Assembly: GCF_003818115.1 (NCBI RefSeq)
Contig: NZ_RPOI01000025.1
Span: 1 to 64,000, forward strand
From: Citrobacter youngae
GTDB lineage: Bacteria > Pseudomonadota > Gammaproteobacteria > Enterobacterales > Enterobacteriaceae
DNA length: 64,000 nt
Reading direction: 5' to 3'
In this document: positions 18,574-28,440 of the stretch, one piece after another
How the letters are laid out: each line of letters opens with the position of its first letter
Position numbering within the stretch: position 1 is the stretch's first letter
The notes under the pieces: model-generated
What the model was told of the DNA's origin: nothing
The model's input: only the letters and a program-made list of their open reading frames with translations
Database searches by the model: none
Translations under genes and position numbers: made by a program

Positions 18574-19833
18574 TTAGCCACGTTTGCTCAAAATCTCTTT
18601 TTCATAAGCGCGCACACTTTCCAGCCACTGGCTGCCCGCTGGCGTGTCGTGACGCTGGCAATACATCTCCCAGACGGCCTGCCACGGCAGCGATTTTTGC
18701 TCTTCCAGCAGAGCCAGGCGTGCGGTGTAGTCGCCGCTGGCTTCGAGCTGGCGCAGTTGCCCGGTCGGTTCTAACAGCGCGCGCAGCAGGGCTTTTTTCA
18801 TATTGCGGGTGCCGATCACCCACGCGGCGATGCGGTTAATGGAGGCGTCGAAGAAGTCGAGGCCGATGTGTACGCGGTCAAACAGGTTGTGGCGCACGAT
18901 CTCGCTGGCAATCGCCTGGGTTTCATCATCCAGCAGCACCACGTGATCGCTGTCCCAACGCACCGGACGGCTGACATGCAGCAGCAGGCGCGGCACGTAC
19001 AGCATGGCGGCGGAGATCTTGTCGGAAATCACTTCGGTCGGGTGGAAGTGACCCGCATCCAGGCACAGCGCCGTCTGGCGACTGGTGGCGTAACCCATGT
19101 AGAACTCGTTAGAGCCGACGGTGTAGCTTTCCGCACCAATGCCAAACAGCTTGCTTTCGACGGCATCGATATGGTGCGCCGGGTCGAGTTTCTCGCTGAT
19201 CACTTCGTCCAGCGCGTCCAGCAGACGCTGGCGCGGCGCTAAACGATCAACGGTGATGTCTTTCATGCCATCCGGGATCCAGATGTTCATCACTGATGGC
19301 GTACCCAACTGCTCGCCAAAATACGCCGAGACGCGACGGCTGGCTTTGCAGTGGTCAATCCAGAACTGGCGAATGGTGTCATCGGCGTGGGCCAGCGTGA
19401 AACCGTCGGCACTCAGCGGATGTGAGAAGCAGGACGGGTTGAAATCCAGCCCTAGCTGGTTCGCTTTCGCCCACTCAACCCAGTTTTTGAAGTGTTCAGG
19501 TTTGATTTGGTCGCGGGCAACTGGCGTATCAGACTCCAGATAGATCGCATGCAAATTCAGACGTTTTGGACCCGGGATCAGGCTCAGCGCCTGCTCCAGA
19601 TCGGCACGCAGTTCGCTGGCGTTACGCGCTTTGCCCGGATAGTTACCGGTTGCCTGAATTCCACCCGTGAGCGAACCTTCCGGGTTTTCGAATCCGGCTA
19701 CGTCGTCGCCCTGCCAGCAGTGCATGGAGACCGGCAGACGATCGAGCTGGCGTAATGCTTCCTCGACATCAATACCTACCGCTGCGAAACGCAGTTTTGC
19801 CAGTTCCCAGGCTTGTTCAAGTTGAGTGGTCAT
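18574..19833 (-). CDS. rhaA: L-rhamnose isomerase
   Basis: A 419-residue metal-dependent isomerase that converts L-rhamnose to L-rhamnulose in the cytoplasm. The sequence follows E. coli RhaA throughout, including the metal-binding region [16 protein letters not shown] and the [11 protein letters not shown] segment. The ATG at 19833 overlaps the rhaB stop by four bases and gives the E. coli length; an ATG six bases upstream is ignored. Confidence 0.97.
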   Translation of the reverse strand: MTTQLEQAWELAKLRFAAVGIDVEEALRQLDRLPVSMHCWQGDDVAGFENPEGSLTGGIQATGNYPGKARNASELRADLEQALSLIPGPKRLNLHAIYLESDTPVARDQIKPEHFKNWVEWAKANQLGLDFNPSCFSHPLSADGFTLAHADDTIRQFWIDHCKASRRVSAYFGEQLGTPSVMNIWIPDGMKDITVDRLAPRQRLLDALDEVISEKLDPAHHIDAVESKLFGIGAESYTVGSNEFYMGYATSRQTALCLDAGHFHPTEVISDKISAAMLYVPRLLLHVSRPVRWDSDHVVLLDDETQAIASEIVRHNLFDRVHIGLDFFDASINRIAAWVIGTRNMKKALLRALLEPTGQLRQLEASGDYTARLALLEEQKSLPWQAVWEMYCQRHDTPAGSQWLESVRAYEKEILSKRG

Positions 19834-21299
19834 GCGCAAAGCTCCTTTGTCTGTCGTAATGGTTGAAACTGCGCTTTGTGGCGGGCAATTTCACTTTCAG
19901 GATTGGGGATGAAGCTGGTCAGGTCGTAGTTGGCGCGCACCACCTGACGGAAATCATCGACGTTGTTAAGCTCGTCCAGCGTCATCAACTGGACGCCAAT
20001 ATTGCCGAGCGTGGAGGCCTCAATAGGCCCGGATATGACGCGAATACCGCAGGCGTCCGCGCAAAGCTGGTTGAGTAATGCGTTCTGGCACCCACCGCCG
20101 ACGATGTGCAGTTGGTGAAATGCTTCGCCGCGAAGCTCAGCCAGTTCCTGCAGGATATCGGCGTACAGCAACGCCAGACTGTCGAAAATACAGCGCGCCA
20201 GTTCGGCGTTTTGCTGAGGAACGGGCTGGCCTGATTCACGACAGGCCGCCTGAATTTCCGCACTCATATCGTCAGGATTGATAAAGCGCTCGTCGTTGGG
20301 GTTAATCAGAAACTGGCAGGCCGGCAGCGCCTGGGTTTGAGCGATAAGGGCAGGCAGGTCGGTTATCTGCCGCTCTTTTAACACGCGCTGAAGTAGCCAC
20401 AGCCCCATGATGTTTTTCAGCACGCGGTAGCGCCCTTCCGCGCCCCCTTCGTTGGTGATGTTCGCCGCCAGTGCCGCATCGTTGGTATACGGTGTTCTGC
20501 TCTCGAAGCCCATCAGCGACCAGGTACCGGAAGAGAGATAGGCACTATTTTTATCGGCCAGCGGTGATGCGATCACCGCGCTGGCGGTGTCGTGGCTGGC
20601 GACGGCAACCACCGGGATTTGATTTTTCTGTGGACAAATCCAGTAACCAATTACGTTCCCCGGATGCGTGGGGCGGCCAAACCACGTTGTGTCGGCACCG
20701 CTCCAGGCCAGCAGGGTTTCGTCCCAGTCGTCGGTGTTGATATTGACTAACTGGGTGGTGGTGGCGTTGGTGTATTCCCAGTTCAGTTCGCCGGTCAGGC
20801 GATAGCTGAAGTAATCGGGGATCAGCAGGGCATGCGCCACCTGGGGGATTAGTTCCGGTTGCTGCTCGACCAGCGCGCGGAGCTGATACAGGGTATTAAA
20901 GGGCAGAAACTGAATGCCGCTACGGTGATAGATGTCACTTTTACCTGGCTGCGTCATGGCCCGCGACATAATGCCGTTCGTGCGGCTATCGCGATAAGAG
21001 ACTGGCAACCCAACGCGCTGACCGTTTTTATCGATCAGGACATAATCCACGCCCCAGGTATCAATGCCGATGCTGTCGATCCGAATGCCTTGATCGCAGA
21101 CTTTCTTCAACCCCAGACGAATGTCGTTTTCCAGGCTGTCGATGTCCCAGGTGTCAAAACCGTCTGTTTTTTGCAGACAGTTAACAAAGCGGTGGATTTC
21201 ACGCAGTGTCAGGGTACGGTGTTTACTGTCGTAACGCGCCAGCATTACGCGTCCACTGGATGCACCGAGATCAACAGCGACACAATGGCGAAGAGTCAT
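19830..21299 (-). CDS. rhaB: L-rhamnulokinase
   Basis: A 489-residue FGGY-family kinase that phosphorylates L-rhamnulose with ATP. It opens with the phosphate-binding [12 protein letters not shown] motif and has the [13 protein letters not shown] region, SHDTASAV and the C-terminal [15 protein letters not shown] motif. It is the first gene of the rhaBAD-fucO-rhaM operon. AAGGACC, seven bases before the ATG, is the ribosome binding site. The length equals that of E. coli RhaB. Confidence 0.97.
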   Translation of the reverse strand: MTLRHCVAVDLGASSGRVMLARYDSKHRTLTLREIHRFVNCLQKTDGFDTWDIDSLENDIRLGLKKVCDQGIRIDSIGIDTWGVDYVLIDKNGQRVGLPVSYRDSRTNGIMSRAMTQPGKSDIYHRSGIQFLPFNTLYQLRALVEQQPELIPQVAHALLIPDYFSYRLTGELNWEYTNATTTQLVNINTDDWDETLLAWSGADTTWFGRPTHPGNVIGYWICPQKNQIPVVAVASHDTASAVIASPLADKNSAYLSSGTWSLMGFESRTPYTNDAALAANITNEGGAEGRYRVLKNIMGLWLLQRVLKERQITDLPALIAQTQALPACQFLINPNDERFINPDDMSAEIQAACRESGQPVPQQNAELARCIFDSLALLYADILQELAELRGEAFHQLHIVGGGCQNALLNQLCADACGIRVISGPIEASTLGNIGVQLMTLDELNNVDDFRQVVRANYDLTSFIPNPESEIARHKAQFQPLRQTKELCA

Positions 21300-21602
21300 A
21301 GCGAGGTCCTTCTGAGTTTCATTGCACTCAGTCTAAGAACCCGTGAAATGGCGTACCTTCTTGTTAGTGACAGCGACAATACGCGGCTGGCAGCATGGCA
21401 AAGGTGAACGTGATAGCGTTCACAGTTTCTACTAATGGGGACGGTTTCACCTGATGTGACCCCTTCCGCAATTCCCGATCTTTCCCGCTATTTCTTGAAG
21501 AATTGACCGTGTTTACGCACTTTGGCGTCAAAAATTTAAGGTGAGGGTGATAACCCTTAATTACTATTCAGTCATGTTCATTTGATCGGGGGGGATGTCA
21601 TC
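21300..21602. promoter_or_regulatory. Divergent rhaBAD/rhaSR promoter region with a CRP-like site
   Basis: This 303-base gap between divergent rhaB and rhaS holds both rhamnose promoters. CGTGATAGCGTTCACA at 21409-21424 fits the CRP half-sites (TGTGA, six bases, TCACA) with one mismatch. In E. coli RhaS activates the rhaBAD promoter and RhaR activates the rhaSR promoter, each with CRP. The RhaS and RhaR half-sites could not be placed with confidence. A run of G residues at 21588-21594 is the rhaS ribosome binding site. Confidence 0.7.
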
Positions 21603-22451
21603 ATGACCGTATTGCATTGCGTGGATTTTTTTCCGACAGGTAAAGCGCCCGTGGCGATTGAGCCCCGGCTTCCTCAGCCTGCTTTTCCAGAACATCATCA
21701 TGATTTTCATGAAATTGTAGTGGTTGAACATGGTACGGGAATTCATGTGTTCAATGGACAGCCTTATACCATTAGCGGGGGAACGGTGTGTTTCGTTCGC
21801 GATCATGACCGGCATTTATATGAACATACTGACAATCTGTGCCTGACCAATGTGTTGTATCGCTCCCCGGATGCGTTTCAATTTCTGGCTGGGCTGAATC
21901 AGCTTTTACCTCAGGAACAGAATGGGCAGTATCCTTCGCACTGGCGGGTGAATCAGGGTGTGTTGCAGCAGGTTCGACAACTGGTGGGGCAGATGGAAGC
22001 GCTCGGTGAGGGGATGGATACACCAACGGCGGCAAATCGCGAGATCCTGTTTATGCAGCTGCTGGTGCTGCTGCGTAAAAGCAGCCTGATGGAAGCTGCG
22101 ACCGATAACGACGCGCGGCTTAACCTCCTGATGGCGTGGCTGGAAGATAACTTTGCCGACGAGGTGTGTTGGGAGGCGCTGGCCGAGAAGTTTTCCCTCT
22201 CTTTGCGGACTTTGCACCGCCAGCTTAAACAACAGACCGGGCTGACGCCACAGCGCTATCTCAACCGCCTACGGCTTATCAAAGCCCGCCATTTGCTACG
22301 TCACAGTGATGACAGCGTGACGGACATCGCTTATCGTTGTGGGTTCGGTGACAGTAACCATTTTTCGACGCTGTTTCGCCGGGAGTTTAACTGGTCGCCG
22401 CGCGATATCCGACAGGGACGCGATGTCATTACTGGAAGCAGCCTCCAGTAA
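21603..22451 (+). CDS. rhaS: AraC-family activator RhaS
   Basis: A 282-residue activator of rhaBAD and rhaT that binds L-rhamnose through its N-terminal cupin domain (about 15-110, with [16 protein letters not shown]). The C-terminal AraC domain has two helix-turn-helices (about 185-280, with [15 protein letters not shown] and [10 protein letters not shown]-like [16 protein letters not shown]). The ATG at 21603 gives the E. coli start MTVLH. It is a few residues longer than the E. coli protein, mainly at the C-terminus, which ends DVITGSSLQ. Confidence 0.96.
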   Translation: MTVLHCVDFFPTGKAPVAIEPRLPQPAFPEHHHDFHEIVVVEHGTGIHVFNGQPYTISGGTVCFVRDHDRHLYEHTDNLCLTNVLYRSPDAFQFLAGLNQLLPQEQNGQYPSHWRVNQGVLQQVRQLVGQMEALGEGMDTPTAANREILFMQLLVLLRKSSLMEAATDNDARLNLLMAWLEDNFADEVCWEALAEKFSLSLRTLHRQLKQQTGLTPQRYLNRLRLIKARHLLRHSDDSVTDIAYRCGFGDSNHFSTLFRREFNWSPRDIRQGRDVITGSSLQ

Positions 22452-22506
22452 CGCGAAAGCTATCAACGTTTTTTGCCGTCCGTTTGCTGATAATCATACC
22501 CTTTTA

Positions 22507-22580
22507 TGCCGGATGGCGGCTGTGCCTTATCCGGCCTACGTGGATGCCTTGTAGACCGGATAAACGTAGCGCATCCGGCA
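22507..22580. repeat. REP pair between rhaS and rhaR
   Basis: Two REP units (22507-22539 and 22551-22580) fill most of the 152-base gap between the two regulator genes. They lie inside what is normally a single rhaSR transcript. Confidence 0.85.
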
Positions 22581-22603
22581 AGCGTTCAGGTTGAGGTGAT
22601 GTG

Positions 22604-23452
22604 ATGGTGAATCATCTGGTCCTTCTGAAATCAGACTTTTTTGCGAATGACCACCAGGCCGTCGCGGTGGCCGATCGTTACCCACAGGATGTGTTTGCCG
22701 AACATACTCATGAGTTTTGCGAGCTGGTGATGGTATGGCGCGGCAATGGCCTGCATGTTCTCAACGATCGCCCGTACCGGATAACCCGCGGCGATCTGTT
22801 TTATATCCGTGCCGAAGACAAACACTCCTACACCTCAGTTAACGATCTCGTCCTGCAAAATATCATTTACTGCCCGGAACGACTGACGCTGAATGTCGGC
22901 TGGGAAAGCGCGATCCCAGGATTTAACGGCTCGCCGCGACAGCCCCACTGGCGGCTTGGCAGCGCGGGTATGTCCCAGGCCCGGCAGATAATTAGTCAGC
23001 TTGAACATGAGAGTAATCAGCGTGACCCGCTGGCTTTTGAAATGGCCGAGTTGCTGTTTGGGCAACTGGTGACTCATTTCAAGCGGCACCGCTACGCCAC
23101 GGATACGCTGCCAGCGACATCAAGTGAAACGTTGTTGGATAAGCTGATTACCGCGTTGGCCGGGAGTCATGAACATGCCTTTGCGCTGGATAAATTCTGT
23201 GAGCAGGAACAGTGCAGTGAGCGAGTTTTGCGTCAGCAGTTTCGCAGCCAGACAGGGATGACCATCAATCAGTATCTCCGCCAGGTACGGGTTTGCCATG
23301 CTCAGTATCTGCTTAAGCACAGTAGACTGATGATCAGTGAAATTTCTATGCGCTGCGGCTTTGAAGACAGTAACTACTTTTCGGTGGTATTTACGCGGGA
23401 AACCGGGATGACGCCGAGCCAGTGGCGTCATCTCAGCAGCCCGAATGATTAA
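22604..23452 (+). CDS. rhaR: AraC-family activator RhaR
   Basis: A 282-residue activator of the rhaSR promoter. The N-terminal cupin domain binds L-rhamnose ([20 protein letters not shown]). The C-terminal AraC domain has the conserved [20 protein letters not shown] and [15 protein letters not shown] segments. A GTG at 22601 directly precedes the ATG at 22604. GAGGTG at 22593-22598 and the E. coli length favour 22604. Its end overlaps the convergent rhaT end by four bases. Confidence 0.96.
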   Translation: MVNHLVLLKSDFFANDHQAVAVADRYPQDVFAEHTHEFCELVMVWRGNGLHVLNDRPYRITRGDLFYIRAEDKHSYTSVNDLVLQNIIYCPERLTLNVGWESAIPGFNGSPRQPHWRLGSAGMSQARQIISQLEHESNQRDPLAFEMAELLFGQLVTHFKRHRYATDTLPATSSETLLDKLITALAGSHEHAFALDKFCEQEQCSERVLRQQFRSQTGMTINQYLRQVRVCHAQYLLKHSRLMISEISMRCGFEDSNYFSVVFTRETGMTPSQWRHLSSPND

Positions 23453-24483
23453 CTGGCCATCCCCAGACCGACAATATTTGCCGCGAGAATAATGACCACG
23501 CAGCCGAGGCTCAGTACGCTGACCGGACGGCGGCCCGCGTTTTTCCACTCTTTCAGCACCAGACCAACAATACCGCCGCACAGGACATAGAAGCTCATGT
23601 GCAGCATCCAACTGACATAATCATACTGCGCCGGAATGCGAGCGTGGCCCCAGGCGTAGAAGAAGAATTGCAGATACCACATCAGGCCACCGAGCGCGGA
23701 CAGTAGCACGTTGGTGATGATCAGCGGTTTGGCTAACGAGAAGTCGGCTTTTATCGAAAGATCTTTCACTTTTGCCAAACGAATAAAACAGAAGCCCAGG
23801 TTGACTAAAGCACCGCCGCCCATGATGACGACATAGCTTGGTAGCGCGACATACAGCGGATCAACGCCCAGCGCGGCAGCTGCATCGTGCATGGGTTTCG
23901 CCGCGTTCATCGCAAAGGACATCCCGGCAGAGAAAATGCCGCACATTACCGCCAGCACCAGCCCCTTCTTCAGGTTGAACTCTTCTGCTTTGATGCCCAT
24001 TTTACGTTCTTTCAACTGTCCTGCGCGGGTCACAATGCCCACGCCAATCAGCGCGACCAATACGCCCAGTAGCGTCATGCGCCCGCCATCGGTGCTGATC
24101 AGCACATCAAAGTTACCGTTGATGATAGGGGTCATCAGCGTGCCGACAATCAGGGTAATACCAATCGCAATACCAATCCCCATCGACATGCCGAGATAGC
24201 GCATGGTCAGGCCATAGTTGATATTACCGATCCCCCACATCGCGCCAAACAGAAATACGGGTGCCAGCGTGGAGAGGCTGAAAGAACTGAAGTAGGCCCA
24301 GAAGTTGGGAAGCAACATGGCGCTGATGGTCCATGGCAGGATAAGCCAGGAGACGATCCCGCCAACCGACCACATTGTTTCCCATGACCAATGTTTAACT
24401 TGTTTGAACGGGGCATAGAAACAGGCTGCGCTGGCTGCACCTATCAAATGCCAAAGAATACCCATCGTAATCGCGTTACTCAT
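23449..24483 (-). CDS. rhaT: L-rhamnose/H+ symporter
   Basis: A 344-residue inner membrane protein with about ten hydrophobic segments. It takes up L-rhamnose with a proton and belongs to the drug/metabolite transporter superfamily. The start [20 protein letters not shown] and the overall length match E. coli RhaT. It has its own promoter upstream, where a CRP-like site is visible. Its 3' end meets rhaR tail to tail. Confidence 0.97.
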   Translation of the reverse strand: MSNAITMGILWHLIGAASAACFYAPFKQVKHWSWETMWSVGGIVSWLILPWTISAMLLPNFWAYFSSFSLSTLAPVFLFGAMWGIGNINYGLTMRYLGMSMGIGIAIGITLIVGTLMTPIINGNFDVLISTDGGRMTLLGVLVALIGVGIVTRAGQLKERKMGIKAEEFNLKKGLVLAVMCGIFSAGMSFAMNAAKPMHDAAAALGVDPLYVALPSYVVIMGGGALVNLGFCFIRLAKVKDLSIKADFSLAKPLIITNVLLSALGGLMWYLQFFFYAWGHARIPAQYDYVSWMLHMSFYVLCGGIVGLVLKEWKNAGRRPVSVLSLGCVVIILAANIVGLGMAS

Positions 24484-24614
24484 GACTGAATCCTCGTTAT
24501 TTTTTATCGTCGGTCATAACCCCTCCGACACAACGAGTTTAAAAATTACGCAGATGATTAACCTTTTGACGATTGCCGCCTTTGTCCTCTTGTTGGCAAT
24601 CATCACGTTAACTG

Positions 24615-24630
24615 GGTGATTTGGCTCACA
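24615..24630 (-). promoter_or_regulatory. CRP-like site upstream of rhaT
   Basis: GGTGA, six bases and TCACA form a near-consensus CRP site about 130 bases before the rhaT start. This fits the known catabolite control of rhamnose uptake, though sodA on the other side could also be affected. Confidence 0.5.
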
Positions 24631-24680
24631 TCTTCAGTAATGGTGATGAATAATTAAGACCCTGTAAAAAGTACGGCATT

Positions 24681-24716
24681 GATAATCATTTTCAATATCA
24701 TTTAATTAACTATAAT
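24681..24716 (+). promoter_or_regulatory. sodA promoter with Fur box
   Basis: GATAATCATTTTCAATATC at 24681-24699 closely resembles the Fur box, and a TATAAT -10 hexamer follows at 24711-24716. Fur bound here would block the promoter, so manganese superoxide dismutase would be made when iron is scarce. The E. coli sodA promoter has the same arrangement. Confidence 0.85.
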
Positions 24717-24772
24717 GACCCAACTGCTTACGCGGCGTTAACACTGGCCGCCCGACAATACTGGAGATGATT

Positions 24773-25393
24773 ATGAGTTATACACTGCCATCCCTGCCGT
24801 ACGCTTATGATGCCCTTGAACCGCACTTCGATAAGCAGACGATGGAAATCCACCATACCAAACACCACCAGGCTTACGTAAACAACGCTAATGCTGCGCT
24901 GGAAAGCCTGCCTGAATTCGCGAGCCTGTCTGCTGAAGAGTTGATCACCAAACTGGATCAGCTGCCTGCGGATAAGAAAACCGTTCTGCGTAACAACGCT
25001 GGCGGTCACGCTAACCACAGCCTGTTCTGGAAAGGCCTGAAAACCGGTACCACGCTGCAGGGCGACCTGAAAGCGGCTATCGAACGTGACTTCGGTTCTG
25101 TTGACAACTTCAAAGCTGAATTTGAAAAAGCAGCAGCCACTCGTTTCGGTTCCGGCTGGGCGTGGCTGGTTCTGAAAGGTGACAAACTGGCTGTTGTTTC
25201 CACCGCTAACCAGGATTCCCCGCTGATGGGTGAAGCTATCTCTGGCGCTTCCGGCTTCCCGATCGTGGGCCTGGACGTTTGGGAACACGCTTACTACCTG
25301 AAATTCCAGAACCGTCGCCCGGACTACATCAAAGCGTTCTGGGACGTGGTGAACTGGGACGAAGCTGCTGCACGTTTCGCCGCGAAAAAATAA
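24773..25393 (+). CDS. sodA: Superoxide dismutase (Mn)
   Basis: A 206-residue cytoplasmic dimeric enzyme that converts superoxide to oxygen and hydrogen peroxide. The four metal ligands are at His27, His82, Asp168 and His172 (counting the initiator Met), and Gln147 marks the manganese type. The ATG at 24767 is rejected because GGAG at 24763-24766 correctly spaces the ATG at 24773, giving the [10 protein letters not shown] start. It is followed by a strong terminator. Confidence 0.98.
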   Translation: MSYTLPSLPYAYDALEPHFDKQTMEIHHTKHHQAYVNNANAALESLPEFASLSAEELITKLDQLPADKKTVLRNNAGGHANHSLFWKGLKTGTTLQGDLKAAIERDFGSVDNFKAEFEKAAATRFGSGWAWLVLKGDKLAVVSTANQDSPLMGEAISGASGFPIVGLDVWEHAYYLKFQNRRPDYIKAFWDVVNWDEAAARFAAKK

Positions 25394-25410
25394 GTTCGAC
25401 GCGTTAATTA

Positions 25411-25444
25411 AGCCCCTGCAAGCGATGCCTGCGGGGGCTTTTTT
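25411..25444 (+). terminator. Rho-independent terminator of sodA
   Basis: AGCCCC-T-GCA pairs with TGC-GGGGGCT across a nine-base loop, followed by a run of six T residues. Confidence 0.9.
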
Positions 25445-25500
25445 GTGATCAAAATCAATATAAAAACAATGATCCATTTAAATTGAAACAAGGTTTTATT
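25444..25500 (+). promoter_or_regulatory. kdgT control region: CRP-like site and KdgR-like operator
   Basis: TGTGATCAAAATCAAT at 25444-25459 matches the left CRP half-site fully and the right one partly. AAATTGAAACAAGGTTTTATT at 25480-25500 fits the KdgR pattern (GAAA, five bases, TTTY, A+T flanks) with one mismatch in the core. Together they imply control by pectin-derived ketodeoxygluconate and by glucose. Confidence 0.6.
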
Positions 25501-25629
25501 ATGCGAGTGGGATCACTTTTATAGTTTCTGCGAATGTCTATCTTCTTTTCATCAAGACGGGCGCATCTCAAAAGCAAGATGCAGTCGCCCATAAAAATTG
25601 CCCCATTTTTATGTCTACAGGTGATGGAA

Positions 25630-26613
25630 ATGCAGATCAAACGTACGATAGAGAAAATCCCAGGCGGTATGATGTTGGTGCCGCTGTTTCTGGGCGCGTT
25701 GTGTCATACCTTTTCCCCCGGCGCCGGGAAATACTTCGGCTCATTTACCAACGGTATGATCACCGGTACGGTGCCGATTCTGGCAGTCTGGTTCTTTTGC
25801 ATGGGGGCATCGATTAAGCTGAGCGCTACCGGAACCGTACTGCGTAAATCCGGCACGTTAGTGATAACCAAGATCCTGGTCGCATGGGTGGTAGCGGCGA
25901 TTGCATCGCGCATTCTTCCTGAACATGGCGTGGAAGTGGGGTTCTTTGCCGGGTTGTCCACGCTGGCGCTGGTGGCCGCAATGGATATGACTAACGGCGG
26001 GCTGTATGCCTCGATTATGCAGCAGTACGGCACCAAAGAAGAGGCTGGGGCGTTTGTCCTGATGTCGCTGGAGTCTGGCCCGTTGATGACCATGGTGATT
26101 CTGGGAACCGCCGGGATTGCTTCGTTTGAACCGCATGTATTTGTAGGGGCGGTATTGCCGTTCCTGATTGGTTTTGCGCTGGGTAATCTGGATCCTGAGC
26201 TGCGGGAATTCTTCAGTAAGGCCGTGCAGACGCTGATCCCTTTCTTCGCCTTCGCATTAGGTAACACCATTGATTTGAGCGTGATTGCACAGACCGGCGT
26301 ACTGGGTATTCTGCTGGGCGTGGCGGTGATTATAATCACCGGTATCCCGCTGATTATTGCCGATAAACTGATTGGCGGCGGCGATGGTACGGCGGGAATT
26401 GCGGCGTCCAGTTCTGCTGGCGCGGCCGTTGCCACGCCGGTGCTGATTGCGGAAATGGTTCCGGCGTTCAAACCCATGGCGCCGGCGGCAACCTCTCTGG
26501 TGGCGACGTCAGTGATTGTAACCTCCATCCTCGTGCCGATTATCACCTCCATCTGGTCGAAAAGAGCCAAAGCCAGAGCGGCGGCAATCGATATACGCAA
26601 CGCGGTGAAGTAA
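25630..26613 (+). CDS. kdgT: 2-keto-3-deoxygluconate permease
   Basis: A 327-residue inner membrane symporter of the KDGT family that imports 2-keto-3-deoxygluconate with protons. About ten hydrophobic segments are visible, with a long conserved C-terminal region ([20 protein letters not shown]). Upstream in-frame ATG codons from 25534 are rejected because the ATG at 25630 gives the E. coli start MQIKR and length. A KdgR-like site lies about 130 bases upstream. It is convergent with an aldolase-like gene. Confidence 0.95.
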   Translation: MQIKRTIEKIPGGMMLVPLFLGALCHTFSPGAGKYFGSFTNGMITGTVPILAVWFFCMGASIKLSATGTVLRKSGTLVITKILVAWVVAAIASRILPEHGVEVGFFAGLSTLALVAAMDMTNGGLYASIMQQYGTKEEAGAFVLMSLESGPLMTMVILGTAGIASFEPHVFVGAVLPFLIGFALGNLDPELREFFSKAVQTLIPFFAFALGNTIDLSVIAQTGVLGILLGVAVIIITGIPLIIADKLIGGGDGTAGIAASSSAGAAVATPVLIAEMVPAFKPMAPAATSLVATSVIVTSILVPIITSIWSKRAKARAAAIDIRNAVK

Positions 26614-26619
26614 CGTGAT

Positions 26620-26649
26620 TAAGCCGGATGGTTTGCACCATCCGGCTTA
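26620..26649. terminator. Bidirectional hairpin between kdgT and the aldolase-like gene
   Basis: A perfect 12-base inverted repeat TAAGCCGGATGG / CCATCCGGCTTA with a six-base loop lies between the two convergent genes. It is REP-like in sequence and probably ends transcription from both sides. Confidence 0.75.
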
Positions 26650-26655
26650 ACCGTT

Positions 26656-27552
26656 TTAACCCTTGATTACAAACACCTCATCAATTGTTCGACACTCACT
26701 TTCATTCAGCTCCCCGCCTGCATTACGTGAAACCCCGGTGCAATAGCCAAACTTACGCGATACCACGGTTTTGATGGTGGTGACGAAATCCTCACCGATG
26801 GCGTAGATGGACATGTAGGTGCCAATCTGGTCCTGAATATCGCGAAGTGCAGCCAGATCCCCCTGCTTGAAGGCTTCTCGTGCGCTGACAAACAGCTCCG
26901 GCATGACGTTGTTTAATCCTGAAATAATCCCTGCGCCGCCTGCCAGCAGGTTAGGAATATAGTATTCGTCATAGCCGGATAGCACGGCAAAATCTTCGCG
27001 TACGGCGCGGGTGGTCTGGATCATGCTGCGGGTGTGGGACTGGCAGTCGACGGTATCTTTGATGCCTGCGAAGTTGGGGAACTCAGAGGCAAGGGTGGCA
27101 ACCAGTTCAGGCGTTAAGTCGCAACCGGTTCGCGCCGGGAAGTTATAGGCAAACCATTTGCCGCTGAGTTTCTGCCCCAATTGACGGAAGTAGCTCAGGA
27201 GCTGTTTCGCCGTTTGCCCGTAATAGTAAGGTGGTAGGATCATCACGGCATCGTAACCGGCGCGATACGCTTCCTGTGCCATCAACAGCACATCGTTCTG
27301 GCAAGTGGATGAGACGTTGGCGACCATCTTCAGCGAGCTCATGGCACGGGCTTCACGGATCAGCAACAGCCTTTCCTCGAGCGTAAAGGAGGCAAATTCC
27401 CCGATGCTGCCCATCAACAAAATCACGTCGATGTTGGCCTCGGTAAGGCGTTTAAGATGCTGGCTCAGACCGTTAAGATCGATCTTGCCGTCATTGTCCA
27501 TTGGCGTAATGGAAGGACACCAGACGCCAGCAAATTGCGATTGACCAGTCAC
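26656..27552 (-). CDS. DapA-family aldolase, probably acting on 2-keto-3-deoxy sugar acids
   Basis: A 298-residue class I pyruvate aldolase/lyase of the dihydrodipicolinate synthase family. The Schiff-base lysine is Lys165 (GIKDT), Tyr136 lies in YNFP, and the substrate loop GSIGE is at 48-52. It resembles E. coli YagE and YjhH, which split 2-keto-3-deoxygluconate to pyruvate and glyceraldehyde. Its place beside kdgT and a KdgR-like palindrome just before its start support that role here. The precise substrate is not proven; dihydrodipicolinate synthesis is unlikely because of this setting. Confidence 0.82.
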   Translation of the reverse strand: MTGQSQFAGVWCPSITPMDNDGKIDLNGLSQHLKRLTEANIDVILLMGSIGEFASFTLEERLLLIREARAMSSLKMVANVSSTCQNDVLLMAQEAYRAGYDAVMILPPYYYGQTAKQLLSYFRQLGQKLSGKWFAYNFPARTGCDLTPELVATLASEFPNFAGIKDTVDCQSHTRSMIQTTRAVREDFAVLSGYDEYYIPNLLAGGAGIISGLNNVMPELFVSAREAFKQGDLAALRDIQDQIGTYMSIYAIGEDFVTTIKTVVSRKFGYCTGVSRNAGGELNESECRTIDEVFVIKG

Positions 27553-27565
27553 GTTGTCTACTCCT

Positions 27566-27588
27566 TATTTGAAATGATGTTTCAAAAC
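27566..27588 (-). promoter_or_regulatory. KdgR-like operator before the aldolase-like gene
   Basis: TTTGAAA, TGATG, TTTCAAA at 27568-27586 is a perfect inverted repeat that fits the KdgR core (GAAA, YRNYR, TTTC). It lies 16 bases before the start codon at 27552, so binding there would block transcription or its elongation. Confidence 0.65.
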
Positions 27589-27704
27589 CAGCTTACATTG
27601 ATAGCATGTGTCCCTAACTTTCATGTGAACCGTGCTCTCATTTTGAGCGACTGGGGTAAAATAAATGTGGTGTAATGGGAGAAATTTATCGGGAGAGGGA
27701 ACAG

Positions 27705-28379
27705 ATGCGATATCCGGTCGATGTTTTTACAGGCAAGATTCGGGACTACACGGGAAGCCGTCCCAGCGCGATTGCTAAAGTTCAGGTTGATGGCGAGTTG
27801 ATGCTGACCGATCTGGGGCTCACGGGCGATGAACAGGCGGAGACTAAAATTCACGGCGGGCCGGATCGCGCGTTGTGCCACTATCCGCGTGAACACTATC
27901 AGCACTGGATACAAGAATTCCCTGAACAGGCGGAGTTATTTGTCGCCCCCGCCTTTGGGGAGAACCTCTCAACGCTTGGGCTGACAGAAGAGAATGTCTA
28001 TATCGGCGATATTTTCCAGTGGGGCGAGGCGTTGATTCAGGTCACGCAGCCACGTTCACCGTGTTTTAAGCTGAATTTCCATTTTGGCATTAGCGATATG
28101 GCAAGTCAGATGCAGGCCTCGGGGAAGATAGGCTGGCTGTACAGTGTTATCGCGCCGGGCATGGTGTCGGCGGATGCGCCGCTGGTACTGGCATCGCGCG
28201 TGAGCGATGTCAGTCTGCGGGAGGCGATTGCTATTGCCTGGCATATGCCGTTTGATGATTCGCAATATCACCGTTTACTGTCGGCTGCAGGGCTATCGAA
28301 AAGCTGGACCAGAACGATGCAAAAACGCCGTTTAAGCGGCAAGATCGAGGACAATTCCCGCCGTTTGTGGGGGAAATAA
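27705..28379 (+). CDS. yiiM: MOSC-domain protein YiiM (6-hydroxylaminopurine reductase)
   Basis: A 224-residue molybdenum-cofactor enzyme of the MOSC group. In E. coli it reduces N-hydroxylated bases such as 6-N-hydroxylaminopurine and so protects against mutagens. The conserved cysteine of the MOSC core is Cys120 in QPRSPCFKLN, and HGGPDRALCHYP is also typical. The upstream ATG at 27675 is rejected because GAGAGGGA sits a few bases before the ATG at 27705, giving the E. coli length. It is divergent from the aldolase-like gene. Confidence 0.92.
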   Translation: MRYPVDVFTGKIRDYTGSRPSAIAKVQVDGELMLTDLGLTGDEQAETKIHGGPDRALCHYPREHYQHWIQEFPEQAELFVAPAFGENLSTLGLTEENVYIGDIFQWGEALIQVTQPRSPCFKLNFHFGISDMASQMQASGKIGWLYSVIAPGMVSADAPLVLASRVSDVSLREAIAIAWHMPFDDSQYHRLLSAAGLSKSWTRTMQKRRLSGKIEDNSRRLWGK

Positions 28380-28397
28380 TTCCCCCTGTCCGTGGAG

Positions 28398-28427
28398 GCC
28401 GGATGAGGCATTACGCCGCCATCCGGC
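28398..28427. repeat. Single REP element between yiiM and cpxA
   Basis: GCCGGATG and CATCCGGC-type arms enclose a short loop (GCCGGATGAGG ... CCATCCGGC). It lies between the convergent genes yiiM and cpxA. Confidence 0.8.
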
Positions 28428-28440
28428 AACACAGAGAGAC

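Noticed and set aside
24728-25477. Minus-strand open frame covering sodA
   Set aside because: It spans the sodA promoter, gene and terminator, so it cannot be a real gene.
25704-26600. Minus-strand open frame opposite kdgT
   Set aside because: The product is rich in alanine, isoleucine and threonine, as expected from the antisense of a membrane protein gene.
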